Part shown: positions 1 to 8,626 of the stretch, one piece after another
Numbering within the stretch: the stretch's first letter is position 1
How the letters are laid out: each line of letters opens with the position of its first letter
Assembly: GCF_013839425.1 (NCBI RefSeq)
Contig: NZ_JACDNP010000003.1
Span: forward strand, 275,803-339,802
Source: Halorhabdus salina
GTDB taxonomy: Archaea > Halobacteriota > Halobacteria > Halobacteriales > Haloarculaceae
Reading direction: 5' to 3'
DNA length: 64,000 nucleotides
Position numbers and translations under genes: made by a program
The notes under the pieces: model-generated
What the model saw: only the letters and a program-made list of their open reading frames with translations
Told to the model about the DNA's origin: nothing
Databases searched by the model: none

Positions 1-248
1 TCTTCGATCTCGACGTACCTGATTTCGCCGTTCTCGACCGGTGGCTGGGGCTCCGAGGGTGGCCCCTCACTGGTCGGCTGTTCTTCGGCCGGTTCCGCGT
101 CGCCGGAGATGACCGCAACCCGGTAGGTGTCCCCGGGCTCGATCGAGCCAGTCTCGATTTCTCGGCGAGGGACTTCGACGACGTAGCGGTCGTCTTCGGC
201 CGTCACTTCTGCACTGAACAGACACAAGAGCTTCTCTGAGATTTCCAC
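1..248 (-). CDS. TRAM-domain-family protein, N-terminal part (cut by window edge)
   Basis: The first 82 codons of a minus-strand gene whose 3' end lies outside the window. Translation from GTG begins MEISEKLLCLFSAEV, followed by VEVPRREIETG and a proline/glutamate-rich linker ending VENGEIRYVEIE. This layout resembles haloarchaeal TRAM proteins, in which such an N-terminus precedes a TRAM RNA-binding domain; that domain would lie beyond position 1 and is not seen. The GTG start is supported by a clear GGAGG ribosome-binding site seven bases upstream. Family assignment rests on recall of the N-terminal pattern. Confidence 0.6.
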   Translation of the reverse strand, partial: MEISEKLLCLFSAEVTAEDDRYVVEVPRREIETGSIEPGDTYRVAVISGDAEPAEEQPTSEGPPSEPQPPVENGEIRYVEIE

Positions 249-389
249 AGTCAATCCTCCGTTCGCGGCGTCGGCGGCCTCCCTAAAGAACTTGACGACG
301 GCCCGCTCCGTCTGGGAGATGAATAGACTGCGTCGAGACCGCATCGTTCCCGAACCTGTCGGTGCACTTTTGGGACGACTCGACGACGT

Positions 390-1163
390 ATGAGCATGGA
401 CGAACGCCAGACAGTTGGCCTCGGGACGATGGGTATCGACGACCCCCCGACGATCGAGACGGCGATCGATCTCGGCTATCGCCACCTCGATACAGCCCAG
501 ATTTACGACAACGAGGCGGTCGTCGGCCAGGGTATCGAGCGCTCGACACTCGACCGGGACGAGCTGTTCGTAGCGACGAAGGTGTGGATCGACAAGCTTG
601 CGCCACAAAACGTCGAGAAATCGACGGCAGCGAGTCTGGACCGGCTCGGACTGGAGTACGCCGATCTGCTGTACGTCCACCGGCCCCGTGGCGACTACGA
701 CCCCGCCGAGACGTTGCCAGCCTTCGACGAACTCCGGGAGCGTGGCGAGATCGAACACGTCGGCGTCTCGAATTTCACGGTCGACCAACTCGAAACCGCA
801 CGGGACCACCTCGAAGCACCGATCTTCGCCAACCAGGTCGAGTACCACCCGCTCTACCAGCCGACCGATGCCCTCGCGGACGCCCAGGCCCACGACTCCT
901 ATCTCGTGGCGTACTCGCCGCTGGCCAACGGCCGGGCGGGTGACATCCCCGAAGTCGTCGAGATTGCCGAGAAGCACGACGTGACGCCCCAGGCAGTCTG
1001 TCTGGCCTGGCTAACGGCCAAGGACAACCTCATCGCGATCCCGAAAGCCAGCAGCGAGGCGCACCTGCGTGCGAACCGCGACGCCGCCGACCTGACGCTC
1101 GATCCCGAAGACCACGCCGCCGTCGATGACATCGAACGCGAGGACGAAATCTTCCCGGAATGA
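390..1163 (+). CDS. aldo/keto reductase
   Basis: A 257-residue NAD(P)H-dependent oxidoreductase of the aldo/keto reductase TIM-barrel family. The catalytic tetrad is visible: D34 and Y39 in YRHLDTAQIYDNE, K64 in VATKVW and H97 in YVHRP. The family signature GVSNF and the C-terminal IPKASS cofactor-binding segment are also present. Members reduce aldehydes and ketones such as methylglyoxal or sugars to alcohols; the substrate cannot be read from sequence. It is a little shorter than many family members but appears complete. Two in-frame ATGs (390 and 396) are possible starts. It stands alone, convergent with the next gene. Confidence 0.9.
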   Translation: MSMDERQTVGLGTMGIDDPPTIETAIDLGYRHLDTAQIYDNEAVVGQGIERSTLDRDELFVATKVWIDKLAPQNVEKSTAASLDRLGLEYADLLYVHRPRGDYDPAETLPAFDELRERGEIEHVGVSNFTVDQLETARDHLEAPIFANQVEYHPLYQPTDALADAQAHDSYLVAYSPLANGRAGDIPEVVEIAEKHDVTPQAVCLAWLTAKDNLIAIPKASSEAHLRANRDAADLTLDPEDHAAVDDIEREDEIFPE

Positions 1164-1201
1164 GAGACGTTTGAAGAGGGGTCGGCGTCCAGTGACGGCG
1201 A

Positions 1202-1858
1202 CTACTGCTGATCTGCCAGTGATGTTCCGTCCGGTCGCTTCTGGCCCTCCGAATCGTGGACGACCACGCCATCAGCGTCGACCGGTTCGTAGTTGTCCCG
1301 CACCGCGATGGCTTCCTCGAGTTCCCGAATCGCCCGTTCCTTGAGCGTTGCCGCCAGTTCCCGGGCTTCGTCCTGGGAGATGTCCCGCCCGAGCCCCTCA
1401 CACTCGTGAGCGCGGACTGGGCCGTCACTATCGACGACGCTGCCCATCGGTTCGCTCGTGCCGGCACCGTCCTCGCCGAGAGCGATGCTGAACGGGTAGG
1501 TTTCACAGATGAGTGGCCGATCGTCGTAGATCGAACACGCCTCGCCGTCGACGTCGTAGAACGTACAGTCACGGCAGTCGTCGGTCTGGAGCGCCCACTC
1601 GAACGTCTCGCCGCTCGGGTCGTGGTCGTCGTCCGTGAGTCCGAAGGGCATCGGTCGGGCGACATCTCGCCAGTCGTACTCACCGGAATCTTGAATCGCC
1701 CGCACTTCATCGGGAAAGACCGTCGCCGTGTGCTCCTCGTCCATCCCGCGACAGCAGTGCCCACAGCGCGTACACTCGAAACCGATTCGGGCAATCGCGT
1801 CGGCAATCACCGCCACGTCCAACTCGCGGGCGGCGGCCAATTCAGCTTCGAGATCCAT
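1202..1858 (-). CDS. YkgJ-family cysteine cluster protein
   Basis: A 218-residue protein with the YkgJ/UPF0153 cysteine signature: CTRCGHCC at residues 29-36, then a CRDC pair and CSIYDDRPLICETYPF further on. The family is thought to bind zinc or an Fe-S cluster, and no enzymatic reaction is established. The C-terminal 60 residues form an acidic, mostly helical extension. It is a monocistronic minus-strand gene convergent with the aldo/keto reductase. Confidence 0.85.
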   Translation of the reverse strand: MDLEAELAAARELDVAVIADAIARIGFECTRCGHCCRGMDEEHTATVFPDEVRAIQDSGEYDWRDVARPMPFGLTDDDHDPSGETFEWALQTDDCRDCTFYDVDGEACSIYDDRPLICETYPFSIALGEDGAGTSEPMGSVVDSDGPVRAHECEGLGRDISQDEARELAATLKERAIRELEEAIAVRDNYEPVDADGVVVHDSEGQKRPDGTSLADQQ

Positions 1859-1922
1859 ACACCCGCTACCTGATCAGCAGAGAAAAACGCGTCGGGCCGC
1901 GATCAAACTGTACTTGGCGTAC

Positions 1923-2201
1923 TCACTCGCTGGTCAGGTAGTAGACCTGCTTGCGAGCGTCCCGGAAACTGTATCGGGCGTCGACGAGGTTGGCATCCTC
2001 CAGACGGTTCAACGCGTACCGGACAGTCCGATCCGGCAGCAATGACTCCTCCGCAAGTTGACCCTGGGAAAGGGGCTGATCCATCTCCAGAACTTTCGCG
2101 ACCAACTTCGCACTGGGTGGCAACTCGCGCAGGCGCTCACGGAACTCCGTGGCCGTGAGGACGACTTCCGTCCGGGACCCGTCTTCAACTGTCGTGCTCA
2201 T
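1923..2201 (-). CDS. small winged-helix transcriptional regulator
   Basis: A 92-residue MarR/TrmB-like winged-helix protein beginning MSTTVEDGSRTEVVL. The helix-turn-helix is seen at LSQGQLAEESLLPDRTVRYALNRLEDANLV, followed by a wing ARYSFRDARKQVYYL. There is no ligand-binding domain, so it is a minimal DNA-binding regulator typical of haloarchaea. A longer reading frame extends upstream, but the ATG at 2201 removes a non-conserved leader that overlaps the promoter. A 6-5-6 palindrome about 60 bp upstream of the start could be its own operator. The divergent methyltransferase is a possible target; this is inference. Confidence 0.75.
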   Translation of the reverse strand: MSTTVEDGSRTEVVLTATEFRERLRELPPSAKLVAKVLEMDQPLSQGQLAEESLLPDRTVRYALNRLEDANLVDARYSFRDARKQVYYLTSE

Positions 2202-2258
2202 GTCTACCACGTCACCGCGAGGTACTGGTAAAGTTTGTCTATATGGAGGACATAATTC

Positions 2259-2275
2259 CTTAATTTGTTTAAGGA
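2259..2275. promoter_or_regulatory. palindrome CCTTAA-N5-TTAAGG in divergent promoter region
   Basis: An exact inverted repeat (CCTTAA, five-base spacer, TTAAGG) in the AT-rich 142-bp gap between the minus-strand wHTH regulator and the plus-strand methyltransferase. Its size and position fit an operator for a small dimeric wHTH protein, possibly autoregulation. No experimental motif is known to me. Confidence 0.35.
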
Positions 2276-2343
2276 TATCCGGCCGGTCGAGGGCGATAGC
2301 GATCAATACCGTTTTAGTCACCCCGAGATGAACACGGAGTAGC

Positions 2344-3048
2344 GTGAAAGGACAGGAGTGGTACCAGGCCGACGAGATCGCCGAGGCCTACGAGGACAAG
2401 CGATTCTCAGGTGGCGGCCGGCTTATCGATCGCCGCGAGAAGCGAGCGGTACTCGAAGCGATCGGCCCAGTCGAGGACAAGCGGGTCCTTGAGATTGCCT
2501 GCGGGACCGGCCGGTTTACCGTCATGCTCGCCGAACGCGGAGCTGACGTCGTTGGGCTGGACATCTCGACGCCGATGCTCCAGCAAGGCCGGGAGAAGGC
2601 CCGCGCGGCCGGCGTCGATGAGCATCTCCAGTTTTTCCGGGGCGACGCCGGGCGACTGCCGTTCCCCGACGATCACTTTGATGCCGTGCTGGCGATGCGG
2701 TTTTTCCACCTTGCCGATACGCCGGTCGCGTATCTCGAGGAGATGCGTCGCGTTTCGAAAGACATCGTCTTCTTCGATACGTTCAATCGCTTTAGCGCTC
2801 GATCGATCTACAACTGGGCGCTCCCAATGGGATCGCGGCTGTACTCCCGCTGGGAAGTCAACAGCTTGCTCGACGAGGCTGACCTCGAACTCGTCGGAGC
2901 CAATCACGATTTCATCGTGCCGTATGGGTTCTATCGGGCGATCCCGGACGGGCTCGCGTCGGCGTTCCGGAGCGTCGATCGGGCAGTCAGTGCGATCCCG
3001 GGTGGCGATCGACTGTCGTCAGTGTCTTACTGGGAGTGTCGGGTCTGA
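2344..3048 (+). CDS. class I SAM-dependent methyltransferase
   Basis: A 234-residue Rossmann-fold methyltransferase. Motif I is LEIACGTGRF (residues 49-58), the acidic ribose-binding residue is in VVGLDIS, and motifs II-III are seen as FPDDHFDAVLAMRFFHLAD. It resembles the UbiE/COQ5-like Methyltransf_11 family; the acceptor is unknown. The start is a GTG preceded by GGAG. The gene is followed after 52 bp by a family 2 glycosyltransferase, suggesting modification of a lipid or glycan, but this is only a context argument. Confidence 0.8.
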   Translation: MKGQEWYQADEIAEAYEDKRFSGGGRLIDRREKRAVLEAIGPVEDKRVLEIACGTGRFTVMLAERGADVVGLDISTPMLQQGREKARAAGVDEHLQFFRGDAGRLPFPDDHFDAVLAMRFFHLADTPVAYLEEMRRVSKDIVFFDTFNRFSARSIYNWALPMGSRLYSRWEVNSLLDEADLELVGANHDFIVPYGFYRAIPDGLASAFRSVDRAVSAIPGGDRLSSVSYWECRV

Positions 3049-3100
3049 ACGCGAACCAATCCCGCGACGTTTTTAGTCGTCCATAGCGCTATAGCGTACT

Positions 3101-4003
3101 ATGGACCTGTCCGTGGTCGTCCCGACGCTCAATGGGCGCGAACAACTGGCGGCAACGCTCGAATCGCTGTCCGCCAACGCGCCCGATGCCGAGGTAATCG
3201 TCGTCAACGGACCCTCGACGGACGGCACGACAGGTATGGTTCGCGAGCGTGACGATGTCGATAGCCTCGTCGAAATTGCGGACCGGTCGGTCAACGCCGC
3301 ACGGAACGTTGGGATCGAGTACGCCTCGGGGGACGCCATTATCCTTCTCAACCAGGGACTGTCGCTGACCGGTTCCTGGTTGGATGCCCTCGAATCTGGC
3401 TTCCAGCGTGCACCTGTCGTCACCGGGCCGACCCATCGGCCGGTCCGGGCCGGAAAGACGACTGAAGATGCCGAAACACGCACCATCAGTGGCCGCTCAA
3501 TCACGTACGTCAACCCCGGAAATCTGGCTGTCACGCGGAAATTGATCGACGACCTCGACGGATTCGACGAATATCTGGCGGTTGGTGGCGCACGGGATCT
3601 CTCACACCGCATCGCCGGGATGGATCGAGATGTAACCTTCGAACGTCGGATGGCCGTCGAGGAACTAGTCGGCGCTGATGGCGGCAGCCCGGACGCGGAC
3701 TGGGGCTGGAAGTACCGCTCGCTCGCCTATCGCCTCGCGAAAAACTACGGGGCCCGCCCCTCGATCGTGGGTCGCCTCGGCCGCCACGCCGTTGGCGATG
3801 CCCTCGACACGTTCCGGGACCTTCTCGACGGTGAGCGTCGTGCTTCGGCGTGGCTCGGCAGTGGGCGTGATGTCCTCGTTGGCGTCGCTACCGGGTTCAA
3901 AGACGGACTGGTAGCCCGGGCCAGAGATCGCACGCCCCGGCGTAATCCACACGGGCGGTCGGTAAACCGTAACCGGGTTGTCGCCGATTACGACGCCAGG
4001 TGA
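3101..4003 (+). CDS. family 2 glycosyltransferase
   Basis: A 300-residue GT-A fold glycosyltransferase. The N-terminus LSVVVPTLNGREQLAATLESL and VIVVNGPSTDGT form the nucleotide-sugar binding half, and the usual DxD position appears as LLNQGLSL, where the aspartates are replaced. The later segment YVNPGNLAVTRKLIDDLDGFDE is typical of GT2 enzymes. There is no membrane segment; the C-terminal third is basic and helical and could lie on the membrane surface. It probably works with the preceding methyltransferase in glycan or glycolipid synthesis. Loss of the canonical DxD is worth noting when assigning activity. Confidence 0.8.
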   Translation: MDLSVVVPTLNGREQLAATLESLSANAPDAEVIVVNGPSTDGTTGMVRERDDVDSLVEIADRSVNAARNVGIEYASGDAIILLNQGLSLTGSWLDALESGFQRAPVVTGPTHRPVRAGKTTEDAETRTISGRSITYVNPGNLAVTRKLIDDLDGFDEYLAVGGARDLSHRIAGMDRDVTFERRMAVEELVGADGGSPDADWGWKYRSLAYRLAKNYGARPSIVGRLGRHAVGDALDTFRDLLDGERRASAWLGSGRDVLVGVATGFKDGLVARARDRTPRRNPHGRSVNRNRVVADYDAR

Positions 4004-4039
4004 CGAACGCGATCGGAGACTCGAAGGTGTCGCCGACCC

Positions 4040-4849
4040 TCACCGCGCCAGTGCGTCGACGACGCGGCTCGGATTTTTCGAGAGCACTTTCACCATCGCG
4101 TCCTCGGGCACGTCGAGTGTCAGTATCTCCATGATCGCCACGGTTGGATGCGCACACGGCGCACCACTCCCGAACATGATTCGGTCCGGGTGTTCCCGAA
4201 GCGCACGCTCGATCGGCTCCCGGAATCGGACGAAACTCGTGTCCAGATAGCACTTATCGTTCCGGTCGAGCAGTGCGATCGCCTCGTCCATGCGGTCTCG
4301 TCGAAGCGGGTAGCCGCCGAAGTGGGCGACGATCGTCGGTATGTCATAAGACAGAATTGTCTCTTCGATGGATGCCGGGGGGAAGGAATCGCCGCCGTGG
4401 ACGATCAGCGGAAGGCCCGCATCTTCGAGTGCTTCGAAGACGGGTTCGTCGGGGAGGCCGTCTTTTTCGGGATGGAGTTTGAATCCGACAAATCGGTCGT
4501 CGTAGGCGTACTGTTCGATGTCATCGGGTGACGTGTGTTCGTCTTCGCGGCTCGCAGTGAGATTTCGCAGGCGTGATCCCGGTCCCTCGCCTGGGTCCCG
4601 CGGCCCGTTGATGCGGGCGACGGCCACGAACGGGCGCCCGACGCTCATCCTGGCGATCGCGTTGTTGGCCTTCAGATAGTCGTCTGTCTGGGTGTCCGGG
4701 AACACCAGCGAGCGAACGATCCCTGCCTGGTGCATCTCGCGCTCTAGACGCTCCGGACTGCCGGCGGCCTCACCCGATCGGCTGTCGGCGTCTGGTTCGA
4801 GTCTAGCGTGGACGTCGACCACCCGGAACTCGTGTTCCAACTCCAGCAT
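4040..4849 (-). CDS. amidohydrolase-2-like TIM-barrel protein
   Basis: A 269-residue metal-dependent hydrolase-like barrel. Signature positions are partly kept: VVDVHARLE near the N-terminus (HxR rather than HxH), GFKLHP, PLIVHGG and TIVAHFGGYPL. The final metal-ligand strand reads MFGSGAPCAHP, where amidohydrolases usually have an aspartate (GSDxP). The fold assignment is firm, but the altered metal residues make substrate and even catalysis uncertain. It ends with DAMVKVLSKNPSRVVDAL, a helix common to this subfamily. A TATA-like ATTTAATA lies 29 bp upstream, suggesting a leaderless transcript. Confidence 0.7.
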   Translation of the reverse strand: MLELEHEFRVVDVHARLEPDADSRSGEAAGSPERLEREMHQAGIVRSLVFPDTQTDDYLKANNAIARMSVGRPFVAVARINGPRDPGEGPGSRLRNLTASREDEHTSPDDIEQYAYDDRFVGFKLHPEKDGLPDEPVFEALEDAGLPLIVHGGDSFPPASIEETILSYDIPTIVAHFGGYPLRRDRMDEAIALLDRNDKCYLDTSFVRFREPIERALREHPDRIMFGSGAPCAHPTVAIMEILTLDVPEDAMVKVLSKNPSRVVDALAR

Positions 4850-4874
4850 CTCCCCGAACTACCACAGGATGGGG

Positions 4875-4882
4875 TATTAAAT
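4875..4882 (-). promoter_or_regulatory. TATA-like box of the amidohydrolase gene
   Basis: ATTTAATA on the minus strand, centred about 29 bp before the ATG at 4849. The spacing predicts transcription starting at or just before the start codon. Confidence 0.45.
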
Positions 4883-5056
4883 CATCGCTACCGACCGGCC
4901 TCTCAACCAGCTACTGGTGTCGGCCCTGTTACTTCGCTTCGTGACCACCGAACTCGGGGGATAGCATCGACATCGAAACTCTGCTCGGTCCGGTCTGCGT
5001 TGTGAGTTCACTATTCCGTGACAGCGGGAATTCGTGATAGCTTGTCCCTTCAGCGG

Positions 5057-5493
5057 TCACGCAAGGTGTGCTGGTTCCCGGCCAAGCATCGTCCGGGCTT
5101 TCTCGATGCGACTGAGGTTTTCAGTGTCAAGGGGGCACTACCGGTCTGCCTTCGGATAACATTCGCCAACGACCTGCTCGGACGGTGTCGCCACGGATCG
5201 TGCCCGCGGCGATGGTCCAGAACTGGTCGTGGCCGGCAATGGTTTCCTCGATGGCCAGTCTGGCGACAGTCGCGGCATCGTCGATGTGTACGTACGGAAA
5301 CAGCGTCGCATACGTCAATTGCGCAACTGTCGTTGGAGACGGACTCACGCTGGCCCCTCCGAGCGAGAGTGACCGTGTGGTGCCCGTTGCCATCGAAATC
5401 AGTGAGCATCGCCGTGCCGATGCATCCGGTATCGCCGGTGACTGTGATCGTGTCTGTGCCGTCGAGGTACAACACCAGGGCGGTTGAAACCAC
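5057..5493 (-). pseudogene. NAD-dependent epimerase/dehydratase relic
   Basis: Three out-of-frame pieces together read as a shrunken SDR-type sugar epimerase. The 5' piece (about 5390-5490) has the Rossmann start TITVTGDTGCIGTAML. A second frame (about 5190-5330) has FPYVHIDDAATVARLAIE and HDQFWTIAAG, typical of the C-terminal half. A third frame ends NLSRIEKARTMLG, matching the usual EKAR..LGWEP tail, with TGA at 5057-5059. The middle of the protein, including the YxxxK catalytic region, is missing. Frameshifts plus an internal deletion mark a dead gene. The flanking 4850-5056 interval contains no recognisable gene. Confidence 0.75.
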
Positions 5494-5525
5494 CGGTGGC
5501 GTAGCCCTGCCGTCTGTGGAGAGGC

Positions 5526-6152
5526 TTAGTTGGCGAGAATCGCCAGTGCCCGCGAGGGATCGCCGTGCATCCGCTCGAGTAGTGACCGACAGCGCTCCCG
5601 AACGGCCGTCTCCACCTCGACATGTACCATTCCTTCTCCGGGTTGCCCGTAGACGACGCTTGCCCCGTCCGGCGCGGCCACAATCGCTGGTAGTGCTGCT
5701 AGATCTTCTTCGCCGTAGACGTTCACAATGGTCGGCGGGCCGCCGTCGAGCGCTGCGACGAGTGCCTCAAGCAGGGACGCCGTCAGCGTCGCTGAGGGAT
5801 TGGCGACATCGAAGCGACGATCGAACCACGAGTCCCCGTTGCCGACGATAGCCTTTCTGACACCGTTGTCGATTGCCGCTCGCTCGCTCCGCTCGTCGAC
5901 GAATGCCACGTCTGGCGGTCTGCCGGCCTCGACGAGGTGATACGTGACCATGTCGCCGACGGCAATCACCGGCTCACCGGCGACTGAAAGCAGGGCAGCC
6001 GGGTCTTCGAAAATAGGTCCCATCGAATCCTTGAGTTCGGGTCGCAACGCGTCTGGAAGGTCAAGCACGATCTCGGTTTCCGGATCGGATCCGGTGCGCT
6101 TGACGTCGGTGGTTGCACCGCTTTCCACGTCAGTAGATGGGTCTTCTGTCAC
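5526..6152 (-). CDS. GTP-dependent dephospho-CoA kinase (DUF359 family)
   Basis: A 208-residue protein with DUF359 hallmarks: LDLPDALRPELKDSMGPIFED, VIAVGDMVTYHLVEAG, DVAFVDERSER and VNVYGEEDLAALPAIV. This family was shown in Thermococcus to phosphorylate dephospho-CoA with GTP, the last step of archaeal CoA synthesis. The start is GTG at 6152, three bases after the spt4 stop, so the two are co-transcribed. The N-terminal 25 residues are an acidic haloarchaeal extension. Confidence 0.88.
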   Translation of the reverse strand: MTEDPSTDVESGATTDVKRTGSDPETEIVLDLPDALRPELKDSMGPIFEDPAALLSVAGEPVIAVGDMVTYHLVEAGRPPDVAFVDERSERAAIDNGVRKAIVGNGDSWFDRRFDVANPSATLTASLLEALVAALDGGPPTIVNVYGEEDLAALPAIVAAPDGASVVYGQPGEGMVHVEVETAVRERCRSLLERMHGDPSRALAILAN

Positions 6153-6155
6153 GAT

Positions 6156-6353
6156 CTATCTGACCTTCAGCGCGTACTTGCCGGCTTCGGCCACGTCCAT
6201 TTCCTCGGCGATCTCGCTGTCTTCGGGATGGGCAATCACGACATACCCAGCCCAGTCTTCGGTGAGCGAACTCGATCCACAGGCCTGGCAGATCTCGACC
6301 TCCGGCTGATCCTGAACGCGGTGGCACTCCCGACAGACGTACCGATCGGCCAT
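6156..6353 (-). CDS. spt4: transcription elongation factor Spt4
   Basis: A 65-residue zinc-ribbon protein with CRECHRVQ and CQACGSSSL as the two zinc half-sites, followed by DWAGYVVIAHPEDSEIAEEM, the conserved Spt5-contacting segment. Spt4 (also called RpoE'') pairs with Spt5 on elongating archaeal RNA polymerase. Its ATG overlaps the rpo7 stop codon (TAATG arrangement), showing tight translational coupling. Confidence 0.95.
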   Translation of the reverse strand: MADRYVCRECHRVQDQPEVEICQACGSSSLTEDWAGYVVIAHPEDSEIAEEMDVAEAGKYALKVR

Positions 6354-6925
6354 TAGTCCTCACCCGCGGCTTTCTCGCGTTCCTTGCGTTCCTCGTCGAG
6401 CCAGCCGTGCTTGCCCAGCCCCACCTGTTTTGCGGTGAGGCCGATCTTCGAATCGCGGGGATTGCGTTCGTCGATAGACTTGGTGACGATGCGTGCGCGG
6501 ACGCTGTCACCGACCGTCATCGACCGATTGGAGTCCCGGGAGGCAAGCGTCTGGTTTGCCTCGTCGTAGGCCAGATACTCGTCGGAAATCTGGGAGACGT
6601 GCAACAGGCCGTCGACCGGCCCGATCCCGACGAACGCGCCGAAGCTGACCGCTTCGACGATCTCGCCGTCGACGACTTCCTGCATCTGGGGGTCGAACGT
6701 GAGAGCGTCGAACTCGGCTTCGTAGTAGACGCCGGGCTCGTTGGGGACGACCGCCCCCTCGCCAATATCGTGGACCTCCGTCACGCTCACGACGCTGCCG
6801 ACGTCTTCGTCCATGCGGCCCTCTAGTTTGTCTTGCAGTAGTTTCTTCACCAGCTCCGGCGTCACGTCCGCCAGATGCTCGGGCGGTACCTCGACCGTAT
6901 CGCGGAGACGAACCCGTTTGTACAT
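6353..6925 (-). CDS. rpo7: DNA-directed RNA polymerase subunit Rpo7 (E')
   Basis: A 190-residue stalk subunit. The N-terminal RNP-like domain MYKRVRLRDTVEVPPEHL is followed by an S1 OB-fold (VDGEIVEAVSFGAFVGIGPVDGLLHVSQISDEY). It forms the Rpo4-Rpo7 stalk that binds nascent RNA and helps open complex formation. It lies in the conserved archaeal order aIF2-gamma, PIN protein, rpo7, spt4. Full length for the family. Confidence 0.96.
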   Translation of the reverse strand: MYKRVRLRDTVEVPPEHLADVTPELVKKLLQDKLEGRMDEDVGSVVSVTEVHDIGEGAVVPNEPGVYYEAEFDALTFDPQMQEVVDGEIVEAVSFGAFVGIGPVDGLLHVSQISDEYLAYDEANQTLASRDSNRSMTVGDSVRARIVTKSIDERNPRDSKIGLTAKQVGLGKHGWLDEERKEREKAAGED

Positions 6926-6926
6926 G

Positions 6927-7301
6927 TTATGGTTGAGTGATCGCGAGTTTGTTCCGGTCCCTTAAACCAATTACTGGAACAGCTTCGGCGAGCAGCCGTT
7001 TCTTGAGCGGCCCGTCATTGGTGACGGCGTAGGCGTCCTCGGCGGTAGCGAGTTCCAGCACCGCATCGTCGGCGTAGTCAGCCTCGTGATCGCGGATCGA
7101 ACAGCGATCGACGAGATCCCGGCCGACGCTCGCCGCCGTGGCTTCTTCGGACGCACCTGTAGAGAGATCTTCGAGCTCGACAACGACGGCCTGGGGAACC
7201 AGCCGCTCGCCGGCACCCAGCAGCCGATCGAGTTCGTCGAAAACCCGAACGTTACATTCGACAGGCATCATCAGGGCGTTTGTATCCAGTACAGCAGTCA
7301 T
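6927..7301 (-). CDS. PIN-domain protein, Fcf1/Utp24-like
   Basis: A 124-residue PIN nuclease domain. Acidic active-site residues are seen in [12 protein letters not shown] (first Asp), VVVELEDL and DDAVLELA, with [11 protein letters not shown] supplying the last aspartate. This archaeal group, encoded between aIF2-gamma and rpo7, is related to eukaryotic Fcf1/Utp24 rRNA-processing endonucleases; function in rRNA maturation is inferred. Its ATG overlaps the aIF2-gamma stop by 4 bp. Confidence 0.88.
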   Translation of the reverse strand: MTAVLDTNALMMPVECNVRVFDELDRLLGAGERLVPQAVVVELEDLSTGASEEATAASVGRDLVDRCSIRDHEADYADDAVLELATAEDAYAVTNDGPLKKRLLAEAVPVIGLRDRNKLAITQP

Positions 7302-8533
7302 CCACGGAGCCGTCCGATGCCGATCAGCCGCCAGCGCGCGCCGACCCGACGATTGATCGCGATCGTCGAATCATCGTGAGCACAGACCGGCCGCTTCAGG
7401 GCGACTTCGGCCTCACCGTCGCGGGCGCTCGTGACCGATCCGACAGTCGTCGCCGTCCCGATCGTCAGCATGAGCGGCTCACCGGTCGAAATCTCCTCGA
7501 CGTCGTCGGTCTCCTCGCCGACGATCCGGTCGAGCAACTGGACGTCCATCGTGAAGCTGTCGTGGACCGGCGGCAGCGTTCCGGGCGGGCCAGCGACCTG
7601 TCCCGCCAGCGCATCGCCTTTCGTGAGGGACGGATCGAGGCCGGTGCCCACGCCCAGTAAGCCGCCTGGCGTTACCTCCTCGACGCTTTCGCCGCCAGCC
7701 TGCAACGATCGGGCCGTGGTCGTGACCGGCCGCCACTCCGACTGGCCACCCTCCTCGACCTCGCGACCGGGTCGCAGTTCCAGGTCGTCGTCGGGCCCCA
7801 GGCGGCCCTGGACGAGGCTCCCACCCAGGACGCCGCCCATCAGCGAATCCCACGTCGTGCCCGGGCGATTGATGTCGAAGCTGCGAGCGACCAGCATCTC
7901 GGCATCGGCGTCGGGATCGCGGTCGGGCGTCGGGATCTCTTCCTCGACAGCCTCGATCAAGAGATCCATGTTCACGCCCTGTCCGGCACTGATCGGGACG
8001 ATCGGCGCGTCCTCGGCGACTGTCCCTTCGACGAACTCCTGAATCTGCTGGTAGTTCTCGCGGGCGCGCTCGGCATCGACCAGATCGACCTTGTTCTGGG
8101 CGACGACGATGTTGTCGATCCCGATGATGTCCAGTGCCATCAGGTGTTCTTCGGTCTGTGCCTGCGGGACGTCTTCGGTCGCTGAGATGACGAGGACGGC
8201 ACCGTCCATGATGGCCGCGCCGGCCAGCATGGTCGCCATCAGCGTCTCGTGGCCCGGCGCGTCGACGAACGAGACAGTCCGACGTACGTCCGTCTCGGCG
8301 TCGTGATCCGGACACGTCTCGGCGACGGTGTAGCCGGCCGGCTGCCCACAGTCCGGACAGCTCCGGAACGTCGCGTCGGCATACCCGAGCCGGATCGAGA
8401 TCCCGCGTTTCATTTCCTCGGAGTGTTGGTCCGTCCACTCCCCGCTCAGGGCCTCGACCAACGTGGTCTTGCCGTGGTCGACGTGCCCGACCAGTCCAAT
8501 GTTCACCTCCGGTTGTCCGTGTGTTCCCGTCAT
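7298..8533 (-). CDS. eif2g: translation initiation factor aIF2 subunit gamma
   Basis: A 411-residue GTPase that carries initiator Met-tRNA to the small subunit. G1 is GHVDHGKT (residues 16-23), G3 is DAPGHE (91-96) and G4 is NKVD. The zinc-knuckle region begins [20 protein letters not shown], where one of the usual four cysteines is replaced. The C-terminus carries two beta-barrel domains ending in [11 protein letters not shown] chose the ATG at 8533; a GTG two codons upstream is also in frame. First gene of the PIN/rpo7/spt4/CoA-kinase cluster. Confidence 0.96.
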   Translation of the reverse strand: MTGTHGQPEVNIGLVGHVDHGKTTLVEALSGEWTDQHSEEMKRGISIRLGYADATFRSCPDCGQPAGYTVAETCPDHDAETDVRRTVSFVDAPGHETLMATMLAGAAIMDGAVLVISATEDVPQAQTEEHLMALDIIGIDNIVVAQNKVDLVDAERARENYQQIQEFVEGTVAEDAPIVPISAGQGVNMDLLIEAVEEEIPTPDRDPDADAEMLVARSFDINRPGTTWDSLMGGVLGGSLVQGRLGPDDDLELRPGREVEEGGQSEWRPVTTTARSLQAGGESVEEVTPGGLLGVGTGLDPSLTKGDALAGQVAGPPGTLPPVHDSFTMDVQLLDRIVGEETDDVEEISTGEPLMLTIGTATTVGSVTSARDGEAEVALKRPVCAHDDSTIAINRRVGARWRLIGIGRLRG

Positions 8534-8626
8534 CTCCACAGTAATCGTGCCCGAACCTTCCCCCGTGGCGAAGATAAACTTACTGTTCTCACCTCGCTGA
8601 ACCGACTGTCCGCCACGAGCGGCGCG

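Noticed and set aside
7479..8438. 319-residue minus-strand ORF inside aIF2-gamma
   Set aside because: Arg/Gly-rich frame-shifted shadow; the aIF2-gamma frame carries all GTPase motifs.
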